Assembly: GCF_963583255.1 (NCBI RefSeq)
Contig: NC_084810.1
Span: 8,029,751-8,093,750, forward strand
Source of the DNA: Pyrus communis
Taxonomy: Eukaryota; Streptophyta; Magnoliopsida; Rosales; Rosaceae
Reading direction: 5' to 3'
Length of the DNA: 64,000 nucleotides
Below are positions 12,065-22,030 of this stretch, in pieces (position 1 is the stretch's first letter; every line of letters begins with the position of its first letter). Made by a program: the position numbers and the translations under genes. The notes beneath the pieces are model-generated. The model had not been told where the DNA came from. It made no database searches and saw only the letters and a list, made by a program, of their open reading frames with translations.

Positions 12065-13551
12065 AACAAAATGGCCACTCATAGATACGCAATAGGAACG
12101 AAGCCTCCGAGCCTTGTTTGACCCTGTACTTCCTCGGGATACGTTTTCCCCTATACATGAAATTACTTATTCCCTTAATTTAATAACACATAAACGGAAA
12201 CTTAAATAAAATCCTCATAGTTTGCTCAAACGTAGGGTTTAAATATATGAAATCGATCTACTCGACGTCACAAACCTACACAAATTGACAGAAGACCAAT
12301 CGGAGTCCAGACGCGCCTGCTAGGCCATGGCCATACGCGCCACCACGCGCAGGCCAAACCTTGACGTCCGTCATGAATATTCCATCAAAACTAACGGAAT
12401 ATTCTGTTAAATACTAACAGAAGTTAACGGCGTTACCTAACACCGTTAGATTATTATGTCGTCTTCTCCGATAATCTCGTCGGTTGGCGCTTTTCGTCGC
12501 CATTTGAACTAGCCGGAAATCTAGAAATTTTCGCAGATTTCTGGGTAAAATTTCAAAGCTTCATAACTTACTCATTTCTCAACCATGTTTTATGAAATTT
12601 TTATGGAAATGACGCTTACGAAGAGTAGTATATGATTGTACCTTTTGGAAGTCAAAAAAGTGGACAGAGGTGGCCTAAAAATGGCTCGAAAGGTTTGGTC
12701 AAAACTCTGACTTCTCAAAACCAAGTTGTTTCACTTTAAAGCTTCCTCAAACCTTCACTAAAGACCTCAGGGAGTTGTGTAAAAGCTTCCCCGAGTCCTA
12801 AAACGTTGCGACTCGGCCAGGATTACGTCGGTTTAAACTGGTCCGAGTCAGAGCTTACGAGTTGCTCCACATTGACCTCTCAAAACTTAACTAACTCGTG
12901 ATTGATTGTTACAGTTGTGTTCATGGTGGTGAGACGAGTTCGATGGTGTGGTTTTCAAGCCATGTTTTTGTGTTTTAATGTTTGTTTGAGGGTGTTGCAG
13001 AGTGAGAGAGTAAAAGAGACCCTTCGGGGAGAGAGATGAGAGAAAGAGTTTGAGTGCTCTGATTGGGGGACAGATTTTTGGGAAAAATCTAATTGGTTGA
13101 GTGCGAGTGATAGTGATGACTTTCGATTGGTGGTGAAGAGGGTTTCATGGAAAGTGATTGGTGGATATGTGAGATGAAAGGAAGACTGGATCCACCAAGT
13201 AGGAAAAGGGAAGGATATGATGGATTTTGTACAATTTTAAATGTACAAAATCCGTCTCCTTGATAGTATTTCAACTCTGTAAATTTGTACGTGCGTGCAC
13301 AGAAATACTCGTGGTTAAAGTACTTCAACGGAGCGTAACTTTTTCGTTACAGATCCGATTTGGGTCTATCTCATGCTCATGCGTTTGTAACGACGAGTAT
13401 TTTTTAAGTACGAACCTAGGGAAAAGAAACAATGGTCGACAAACTACGTCCACGTCGGATTCCACTTTTGTCCGAAGAAGGGTAAAATCATCAAATTTCA
13501 CTAACGGAAAAAAAATTACAGTGAAAAATAAGGACAGGTCGTCACATTGAG

Positions 13552-15220
13552 TCTTTATTGGTATTATTGCATCTCTTCTACTATTATGTCATTTATGTAG
13601 TAGGAGAGAGACTTCAATCAAAAATTTAAAATATATAAGGTTTGAGTTTATAACAGTTAGGGACTAAGGACTGCAACTAAATTATCCCTCATCAAAATTG
13701 TCAACGACGGAACAGTCACCAAGTCTCTCAACCAACACCGAACAAATCAAAGAAGAAAGCAATCCTGCACCAACCTATCAAACTTAAATTTCATATTAGA
13801 CTGCATTAATTACAAAAAAAACAATCAATACCAAGCTAAGAAATAACAGACGTGTACCTGAGTTTGCAAGAGATATTTCACTGTGCTGCATACATATGTT
13901 GATATCATTGAATTTTCAGGCATTGTAAATGTTCTAGATCCAGAATCGAGCAACCTCAGACGCTTCTGCAGTACACATATGCTGAGAGGGCTGAAATGAG
14001 GTATACATCGGCAAGAAAAACAAAGGAAAATTAGCATAAAGAAATAGCCTACTACTGAGGAAAGGATATATAACAAGAAAACAATCAGACCAATACAAAA
14101 CCTGTACACCAAGAATACAGAAAAAGGACTAGATATAAAGTTGTAACATGGCAACAACTCATTCACTTGGAAAGACCTCCAAAGATTTTATGATTTAAAA
14201 TCTTTAACAACTCATTCACTTGGAAAGACCTCCAAAGATTTTATGATTTAAAATCTTTCAGGCCGCATCTTAACTGAACATACCAGAGAGAAGTTCACTT
14301 GGAAATTACATGATCAATGAACCCCACAGGGCCACAACAACCCCCTCCCCGGAAGAAAATAAAATGTAACAACACTGAACAAATGTGATGAATCACAATC
14401 ACCTTTACTAGTTTCCAATGGGCAGGTATAACGCTTATCGATCTCCTAGTATGTGAACAAACTATTCCTAGTAGTAGAAACGGCATCACATAAGAATGAG
14501 ATGACACCATGACACAAGCTTTGTAATACTTCCACCTCCAGTACTCCAACAGAAGATTTTCTTCTACCAAATCCCGGTAAAAACAAGAACCATTATGCAA
14601 TTTCATGCTGGTTTCTGTCAAAAGCACCAGTACTTAACATAGCTGCTTGTGCAAGATGATGTGCTTGATCCCTTAGTGGAAAAACTGGCAAGTTCATGAA
14701 TGTCAAAAGATGTTTATACATCGCGCCGGGGTGGGGGGTGGTTGGTGTGGAAGTATTTTTCCAGTCGAAAGTGATTCCATCTGGCATAGTGATTAGAAGC
14801 AATTTTTACCCTAAGGAAAGAGAGAGTTCTAGAAACCCACACAATGAACAATCTGATTTAGTATCGAATTCGCCATTCAAGAGATTCGTACCCAAAACCT
14901 CTTACTTTCAGGTGAAGAGGAATACCACTATACTATAATACTGAGTAACACAACATGTGAGCATAATTTAATTTCAACAGAATTAATATTATGCGGTAAC
15001 TTTATAGCTTCGTGGGTTACTTTAATCGTTGCTTTAGGCATTTCTTCAAACACTACAGCTTCAGTTCAAATTAAGCTCAGCAAAGAAAATTACTTTACAA
15101 ACTTTCTCGGCAACCAAACAGAAAACTAACCAAATAGTCACTTTACAAATTTTCTCGGCAACCAACCAAACAGAAAATCACTTTGAATGCGTACCTTGAT
15201 TTTGGGGAATTCATGGTTTA
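13552..15220. other. Intergenic region upstream of the RBP45-like gene
   Basis: No protein gene is supported; the open frames here are short and lack domains. The region contains the 53-bp perfect tandem duplication at 14153-14258. It also contains an imperfect tandem repeat at about 15093-15178 built on CTTTACAAA.TTTCTCGGCA. Confidence 0.5.
14153..14258. repeat. Perfect 53-bp tandem duplication carrying a palindrome
   Basis: 14153-14205 and 14206-14258 are identical. Each unit contains the perfect inverted repeat AAAGATTTTA / TAAAATCTTT with a 5-nt spacer (TGATT). The identity implies a recent duplication. Confidence 0.9.
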
Positions 15221-15227
15221 AGAAAAA

Positions 15228-15360
15228 TTAGGGTTTGGGTCAGGGTCAGGGTCAGGGTAAGGCCCAGGACCGGCCCATCGGCAGAATAGTCAACAATCTA
15301 TCACAGTTCAACCAATACTAGGTCGCCACGTGTCACTCCGTAACCTCCCGTCTATATAAG
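15228..15360 (+). promoter_or_regulatory. Core promoter of the RBP45-like gene
   Basis: In order, the region holds a telo-box (TTAGGGTTT, 15228-15236) and five GGG tracts spaced by three bases (15231-15257). Two site II elements GGCCCA follow (15261-15266, 15272-15277), then a G-box in GCCACGTGTC (15325-15334) and a TATA box TATATAAG (15353-15360). A pyrimidine-rich TCTCTCTCTC follows at about 15380, where transcription probably starts. Telo-box plus site II is a known arrangement in plant genes of the translation and growth programme. Confidence 0.7.
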
Positions 15361-15511
15361 CTATCCCTACCGCGTAAATATCTCTCTCTCTTAAAAACCC
15401 AATCCGGGATTAAGGTCATCGGTGTTCCCAAACCGCGCCGCAGTCCCCCCTCCTCCTCCTCCACGAGGACACCCTTATCCACGTACCCAAACACCCGCCT
15501 TTGTCTTCACC

Positions 15512-18500
15512 ATGATGCAACAACCATCAGGAGGAGTGCACCCACAACAGGTTCCGTCGGATCCGCAGCAGCAGTACCAGCAACAGCCACCGCAGCAGTG
15601 GATGATGATGCCGCCACAGCAACAGGGCCAAGCCCCTTCGGCTCAGGCTGGGTGGGGCCAGCAGGCGCCTCAGCAGTACGCGACCACACAGAATCCTGGC
15701 TCCGATGAGATCCGCTCCCTCTGGATCGGTGACTTGCTGCAGTGGATGGACGAGGCTTATATCCTCAGCTGCTTTGGTCCCACCGGAGAGGTATATACTC
15801 GCGCACGCATATGATTATTTGTATTGTTTTGTGTAGGTTCATTTAGGGTTTCAATTTATGGGTTTTTTTTTAGATTACTGTCCGCTGATTGGTTTTTTTA
15901 TTGAAGTTCTACTTCAAATTTGGAATTTAGGGTTTGTTTCTAGATGTGATCTGCAAAATAAAAAACCAAACTTTCGATGATTTTTCAGCCGAAAATTCTG
16001 TTTGAGAAAACTACTACAATTAAACATCAAAACTATAGTTGGTTTAGAGTTTTCGACCAAAAATTACGTCTAGGGTTTGAAATCCCAATTGATATTTGCT
16101 ATTTTATTTTGGTACTTGTACCTTGTTTGTGGATCCCATTATGTTGTATTCATTTTTGTTTCTTGAGTTGTTTGTAGGCTGTGAACGCAAAGGTTATCCG
16201 CAACAAGCTTACGGGTCTGCCAGAAGGTTATGGTTTTATCGAGTTTAGGTCTCGCGCTGCGGCTGAGCAGTTCTTGCAGACATACAATGGCACTCTTATG
16301 CCTAACACGGAGCAGAATTTCAGACTGAATTGGGCAACCCTAGGTGCTGGCGAGAGACGACAGGATGATGGTCCAGATTTTACCGTCTTTGTTGGGGATT
16401 TGGCTGCTGATGTGACTGATTATATGCTTCAAGAAACATTTAGACAAAATTACCACTCTGTCAAGGGTGCAAAGGTTGTAACTGATAGGACCACAGGGCG
16501 ATCCAAGGGATATGGTTTTGTTAGGTTTGCTGACGAGGGTGAGCAATTGCGAGCCATGACTGAGATGAATGGCCAGTTTTGCTCTACCAGACCAATGAGG
16601 ATTGGGCCTGCGGCTACTAAGAAACCAGCCAGTGGTGGACAGCAATATCAGAAAGGTATGTATCCTAGTTAGTGTTGCTTATGGTTTGTGGTAATACCCA
16701 CATGAATACTTCTGCAGCTTTATGAAAGGCTTCAATGTAGTTAATTCTTTTCTTAGATGTTTGTTCTGCTCTTGTACTCTATGAATATCTTGCACCTTAT
16801 GTTTAACTATGGTTTGGTGAGTAGTACTAGGGCTTTTAATTTCCATTTTCGAGGTGACGTTCTCACAAGTGTTCTAAATTTGCCGTATTATTCAGTTGAA
16901 GATTGGCGGGACTTAGTCATTTCCTTCGAGTACTTTCCTTTGTAAACTTGGGCGCATTTAATTATGTTAAAACATGCAAAAACTTATGTGAAACTCATGT
17001 TGTCTTAAAGCAGGACACCGAGAGGCTCTCATTTTCGGGGGCCTGGAACTGATTTCAGATGAAATGATTCCACATTAGTGCGTGGCCTCATTTTAGGTCA
17101 GTTATTTTGTTTATGTCAGAAGCTTTTTACTTCTTTTCTCGTGGCATTTTATGCTACTCAAGAATTACCTTTCCCGTCAGCTTTACATTATTCCATTACC
17201 AGTCAACTTTACATTTAATCCTTATACCAGTCAGCTTTACATTTATTCCATTTACCAGTCAGCTTTACATTTATTCCATTTACCAGTCTGGTTTACTTTG
17301 TTCCTATTTCCAGTCGGGTTTACATTTATTCCATTTGCCAGTCAGGTTTACGTTTACTCCGTTTCCGAAGTTTATATATCCTTCTTTTAATACTTCGCTT
17401 GTGTTGAAGAACCAATGTGTTTTTTCTTTGTGGATTGGTTCCACAATGTTCTCTATATTTGACAGGGTAGAATGTGCTCCCAAATTTCAGCCCTTATCTT
17501 AGGTCAGATTATAAATCTCCATGAAATGCTTAAACTTTTAGTTGAAGACGATGGACTAGTTCAGGTGTTTAATGAAATCACCATTAAATTTGGGAATTGT
17601 TATTAGCACTCCAGAAAAGACACTGCACTCCCCCCTCGCTTACTTTTTTTTCACTTGGGAAGAGTCCATATGGCCTACTTTTGGAGCATCAATAGCAGCT
17701 CTTTTAAATTTTTTGTGAGCTTGCATCTTATCATCTTCCTTTCTTCGATGTGATTTTGGTGGTAGTGCCACTTTGTAATTTGTGGGAAAGTGGGCATCCC
17801 AATATTGTATCAGGAATAGGTTTATAAAGTACTTTTTCATTTAGACTTCTCTGGGTTGGAGTCTACGTGATCTAACTCTTTGTATAGATTTTGAGAAATC
17901 TGTTTAATTGCGTGTTTAGATTTGTTGTTTCTTCAGTTTCTAAGTGTCTGCTTATGTAATTTATTATGTTTGATGACCTCTTGATAATTATGATGTCCAT
18001 TGTTTCTTGTTAAAAGACTAATCCTTTATTAGAAAATAAAAGTGGTAGTGTTGGGAGGTGGATGTTAAGTTATAGAGACAATGTTGGTTATTGTCGGTTG
18101 GTCGGTGCGTCGTGTAATATGCTAACAATAACAGTTATATGGAATGCTTCATTCAACACTGTCAGTTTGAAGTTGGAGGAGATAGACCTTTGGATAAATG
18201 AGTGTATTAATGAATAGATAATTTGCATGGAAGTTGTTTTGCACACAAAGTTCTATTTGACATGTTAATTTGACAAATTGATTCATTTTGAGATTGTGAG
18301 TTGTGGAACCATAATAGCATGGTGTAAACTGAACTATCAGTTCTTCAATGCGTACCAGGCTGATAAGGATTTCTTCTGCAGAAAACTTTATCTGTGCATT
18401 TAATATTATCAGATAAATTAGTGCTTATGTGTTTATATTTGCAGCTTCCTACCCAAGTACTCAAGGAAATCCAGGCGAAGCTGATCCAAATAATACAACA

Positions 18501-19297
18501 GTGCGTAGTTTGTTCTAATATTGGCATTGTACATTTCTTGCAGCATGATAGTAACTCCTGAAACTTTTGAGTGCAGATATTTGTTGGGGGTCTGGATCCC
18601 AGTGTGAATGATGACATGTTGAGGCAAGTTTTCAGTCAGTTTGGTGAGCTTGTTCATGTGAAGATACCAGTAGGCAAGCGTTGTGGTTTTGTTCAATTTG
18701 CGAACAGGTAACAGCCCATCATTCCTGGTAGTCTTGATATAAGTTTCCTTGGTGCTCTTGCTCTTCCTTTCCTTCTTATAAAGTACTTATCATATGAGTG
18801 TTTGTCGTCTGCATGTAATCTACTTCAGATCTTGTGCGGAGCAAGCATTGGGATCGTTGAATGGAACACAATTGGGAGGACAAAGTATTCGGCTTTCATG
18901 GGGCCGCAGTCCTACAAGCAAACAGGTTTTTATTTGGCGACCATATTGTTTTTTTTTATTAACTTTTTATTGTTCTACATACTTTATTTTAACCATGTCT
19001 GTTGGTTGATTGAATTGATTCAGAACCAGCCAGATCAGGCACAGTGGAATGGCGCTGGTGGTGCTGGATTTTATGGATATCCACAAGGATATGATGCATA
19101 TTCGTACGCACCTCCTCCAGCCCAAGATCCTGCCATGTATTATGGAGGCTATGCTGCTGGATACGGAAACTACCAGCAGCCTGGTGCATACCAACAGCAA
19201 CAGCAGGTAGTTATCATTCATTTTAAATGCATCTTTGTTTTTTTATGTCGGATTAGGCTTGTTCATGATGTGAGTTTTGTTTCCGCGGTTGCAGTGA
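15512..19297 (+). CDS. RBP45: RBP45/47-type RNA-binding protein with three RRMs
   Basis: This is a nuclear poly(A)/U-rich RNA-binding protein, close to plant RBP45. I read seven exons: 15512-15790, 16178-16655, 18445-18500, 18577-18707, 18829-18925, 19024-19206 and 19295-19297. All introns are GT-AG and the phases agree, giving 408 codons, within the family's usual length. Residues 1-66 are Q/P-rich. RRM1 is at 69-147 (RNP2 LWIGDL, RNP1 EGYGFIEF), RRM2 at 162-241 (VFVGDL, KGYGFVRF) and RRM3 at 272-342 (IFVGGL, KRCGFVQF). The tail 348-408 is rich in G, Y and Q. The first ATG in this frame is at 15512. The frame is open upstream to at least 15422 but holds no ATG. The stop TGA is formed by the first three bases of the last exon. 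RBP45 proteins are thought to act in pre-mRNA maturation; that role is taken from the family. The gene looks intact. Confidence 0.93.
17173..17364 (+). repeat. Intronic minisatellite, about 28-bp unit, seven copies
   Basis: The unit is close to CCAGTCAGCTTTACATTTAT followed by TCCATTTA. Copies 3 and 4 are identical and the outer copies are diverged. It lies in intron 2 of the RBP45-like gene. Confidence 0.85.
17592..17620. mobile_element. Single MITE arm in intron
   Basis: GGGAATTGTTATTAGCACTC matches the left terminus of the MITE at 1434-1554. No opposite arm is visible nearby, so this is a truncated copy. Confidence 0.5.
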
Positions 19298-20008
19298 TTT
19301 GTAGCTGCCTGCCTCACGTGCTGAAAGCTGGGGGTATCATCGACTTCCGGTGCATCTCAGGTTGCGGATTTAGTATTGGCTGTTGTATGATGTTGTGGAG
19401 CGCACTACCAACTTTTAATCTGTATTTTTTTTTTTTTTTTCTTTTTCTGTTCCTCCATCGCACCCTCGATTGCCTCGAGTGAGATTCGGGAGACGATTCA
19501 CTTTTATGATTGTTATTTGGAGTTTTATATATTCAGCTGTGGATTTTCGTGTTGTATGCACTTAAATTTGTTTATGGTCAGCCTTATTATGCTAGGTTAT
19601 TTCCATGTTTCCACACCCGTTGTTTTTTTTCATCTCTCCAACCTCCTACTTGATAGAAAATAATATTGAGAGTTGTGTTTTAAAATCACCATCACCACAA
19701 TCTCTGTCCCCTTCACATCTCACCAACATCGCCACTACCACCACATCCCCTACCAACCGCAACCACTACCATCTCCCGGCATCCTCACCACCACCTTCTC
19801 CGTCATCTTAGTTCCCAACATCATTTCCACCACCGACTATTTCAATTGCTTATGCCCATCACTTACCAAGTATCCTTACCCTCATTCTTTCCATCACCCT
19901 CAACGGCTGTAGCCACCTTATCAAGTATCCCTACCCTCAATGTTTCCACCACCCTCAAACGTTCCTGCCACCAGCGTCACCATCGCCACAACCTCCATCA
20001 CTACCACC
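19298..20008 (+). other. 3' UTR of RBP45-like gene, then simple-sequence DNA
   Basis: The 3' untranslated region probably ends around 19560-19660; no clean AATAAA is seen. From about 19680 the sequence becomes a degenerate CAC/CAT/ACC-rich tract that continues past 19900. The short open frames there are products of that composition. Confidence 0.5.
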
Positions 20009-20016
20009 ATTGCCGT

Positions 20017-20749
20017 TAGGGGTGGTTCGGTATGGGATACCATACCGAAACTAGTATCCCGAATCCCAAACCGAAATTTTTCGGGACGGGAATTTGAAGA
20101 CCAATCCCAAACCAAATTTTCGGGAATCCCAAATTTCGGGAATTCCGAAATATTTTCGGGATTTTGGGACAAATCGGGAATCCCAAATTGAAATATGAAA
20201 TTATGAATTGTTCTTCAAATATATAATTCAAGAATACATTCATGAACTACGAATTTCATTTCATTCACACTACCATTTAATTGAACACTGGCATGCTTGA
20301 CTCTTTTTATCATAGTCAAAATTCAAATTAATTAAACTCTTTTTGCAATCTGTTGAGAGACAAAAGAATCAAGCCTTCTGAAATCATCAGCCATGGCAGC
20401 AGCAATAATAAAATCCACATGAATATCAAACAGAACATGAAAAATATAGAAGGTGTAGGGCATTCTAGGTTGCTGAGCATGAATTAGAAACTACTAGCAT
20501 CAATTATAAAAGAATAATATACATATATATGTATAAATATATATATATATAATAATTAATATTATATATTTTCGGTTTGGTATGGGATTCCCAAAATATC
20601 GAGAAGCCAATCCCGAATCCCATATATTTTGGGATTGGTTCGGGATAGCATCCCGAAAATTTCGGGAATTTCAGTTTGGGAAATTTTTGGTTTGGGATCG
20701 GGATTTTTTCGGTTCGGTTCGGGATTTTCGGGAATTTTTTCCACCCCTA
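20017..20749. mobile_element. Non-autonomous hAT-like element
   Basis: The 733-bp element has perfect 9-bp terminal inverted repeats TAGGGGTGG...CCACCCCTA. It is flanked by the perfect 8-bp duplication ATTGCCGT at 20009-20016 and 20750-20757. An 8-bp duplication and this terminus are typical of hAT transposons. Both ends are packed with TCGGGA / TCCCGA words in mixed orientation, probable subterminal transposase-binding repeats. The middle is AT-rich and encodes nothing, so it depends on a transposase made elsewhere. Confidence 0.9.
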
Positions 20750-20757
20750 ATTGCCGT

Positions 20758-21270
20758 TATATTAAAATGGAAAACGATAATCTCCTTTTTCTTTTTCTTT
20801 TTTTGTTTGTTTGTTTGTTTTTTTTCTTTTTCCAGCACACCTCTATTTAATCATATCTATTGTTTTCATTTATTTTATTCAATTCAATGACCAAGAATAA
20901 TGAGGTGTGTGGAAGGTTAAAAACTGTGTGCGCGACTCCAATTAAAATCCATTGTGCAAATCAACTATTGAAGAATATAAGAATTGTACATCAAACAATT
21001 GACAAAATAAAAAATATTAAAGAATTCTATATCTAATTATATTGAGGCATTTCGTGACAAAATCCCTCACACTTGTCATGTTGTTCACGTGGTAAGATGC
21101 AAGTCAAGGCATAATACCAATGTGATTGCATAAGGTTTACTCATATTAGGCGACATATTTACTCTACTTTTCATATCACTGGCAATTGAGTTGAAGAAAC
21201 CTTTAAATTTTTCAAGTTGTATTGCTAAAGCATTATTGTTTTCCAAATAAAATTAAAGATTAAGAAAGGG
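20758..21270. other. Intergenic, nothing recognised
   Basis: T-rich simple sequence (20785-20840) is followed by AT-rich DNA without coding or repeat signals that I can name. Confidence 0.4.
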
Positions 21271-21383
21271 AACGGTTGATACTTCAAAAGTCTCATTTTG
21301 CACTCTAAACTTTCTATATTTAGAAAGAAAAATACACTTGTAAGGAATGCAAAATGAAAATTTTAAAGTGTTAATAACACTTC
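21271..21383. mobile_element. Diverged copy of the 121-bp MITE
   Basis: The central part (CACTCTAAACTTTCTATAT, then AGAAAGAAAAATACACTTGT) is nearly identical to the element at 1434-1554. The arms have drifted (TTTAAAGTGTTAATAACA at the right). The ends are approximate. Confidence 0.6.
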
Positions 21384-22030
21384 TCTTGAAAAAAGAAACA
21401 TCAAGGAGAATAAAAAAATAATACATGAAAGAAATAAAAATAAGAGACGGGCTTCCTCCTCGATTTACTTAATGTTCGATTCACAAAACTTTGTGTGTTA
21501 CGATCAGACTTGTTTATATTTCATCAATCTGCTTCTTGTTTCATTCATTGAATCTATTGTTAAATTTGTTTAATGCTTGATCACAATTAGGATTGCTTAC
21601 AGATTATTTGATCAAGGTTATAGTACACATCATGCTTAATCTTGGTAGACATGTGAATGAATGAAGAGAGTGTTATGCAAACATCTTGCTGTGTATTTTC
21701 TATGGTTCTTTAACATTTTATTGCATGTTATTGACTCTTAATTTGGAGCCGAAGTTGCACATCCCAATTGGGTAGCAGATTAGGAAAATTTGATCAAAAT
21801 CACACTTTATATGGCTAATCATGTATATGTAAACAAACTCTGAAAACAGGTTGGTAGTTGAATACAACTTAACTTTATAAACATGAAATTTGTTTTGTAA
21901 TGGTGAATATTAGATAAACTAAGTTCATTAACCATTGTCAAAATCACACTTCATATGGCATATCATTTGTTGTATAATTTTTCTTGCACTTGAAGGAAAA
22001 TATCAGATAAACTAAGTTCATTAACCAACA
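21384..22030. other. AT-rich DNA with a local duplication
   Basis: The words TCAAAATCACACTT.ATATGG (about 21797 and 21939) and AGATAAACTAAGTTCATTAA (about 21912 and 22009) each occur twice. This shows a partly decayed duplication with a period of about 100-140 bp. No gene is present. Confidence 0.4.

Larger units (their letters stand above)
10948..13546 (+). mobile_element. Solo LTR, 2.6 kb, copy 1 of a long-LTR family
   Basis: The element starts TGACACACCCCGAC and ends GGTCGTCACA, so it has TG...CA termini. It is flanked by the direct repeat TTGAG at 10943-10947 and 13547-13551. A 5-bp duplication with TG...CA ends and no coding region is the signature of a solo LTR left by recombination between two LTRs. 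A shorter relative occupies 26920-29116 in the same orientation. Shared internal blocks include a segment near GGAGGGGCGAAAAACA (about 11240) and the hairpin block at 11470-11740. I infer a gypsy-like or non-autonomous parent from LTR length only. The orientation is set by similarity to copy 2, not by a primer site. Confidence 0.75.
16656..18444 (+). other. Large intron 2 of the RBP45-like gene
   Basis: This 1.8-kb intron separates RRM2 from the short linker exon. It carries a 28-bp minisatellite (17173-17364) and one arm of a MITE (17592-17620). No alternative coding exon with a domain was recognised. Confidence 0.8.

Noticed and set aside
10948..13546. The long element as a DNA transposon or hammerhead-bearing retrozyme
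   Set aside because: The 5-bp duplication with TG...CA ends fits an LTR better, terminal inverted repeats are only a few bases, and no CTGATGA/GAAAC hammerhead core was seen.
15422..15511. Upstream in-frame extension of the RBP45-like frame (30 codons starting with GTG)
   Set aside because: There is no ATG in this extension, the leader is CT/CA-rich like a 5' UTR, and family members start with a Q-rich segment like the one after the ATG at 15512.
17173..17364. CRISPR-like array (regular repeats)
   Set aside because: There are no unique spacers, the repeats are directly adjacent, and the sequence lies in an intron of a plant gene.
18802..19482. 226-residue open frame on the plus strand
   Set aside because: It runs across exon 5 in the wrong frame and an intron. 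Only the part 19024-19206 is real coding sequence, as exon 6 of the RBP45-like gene.
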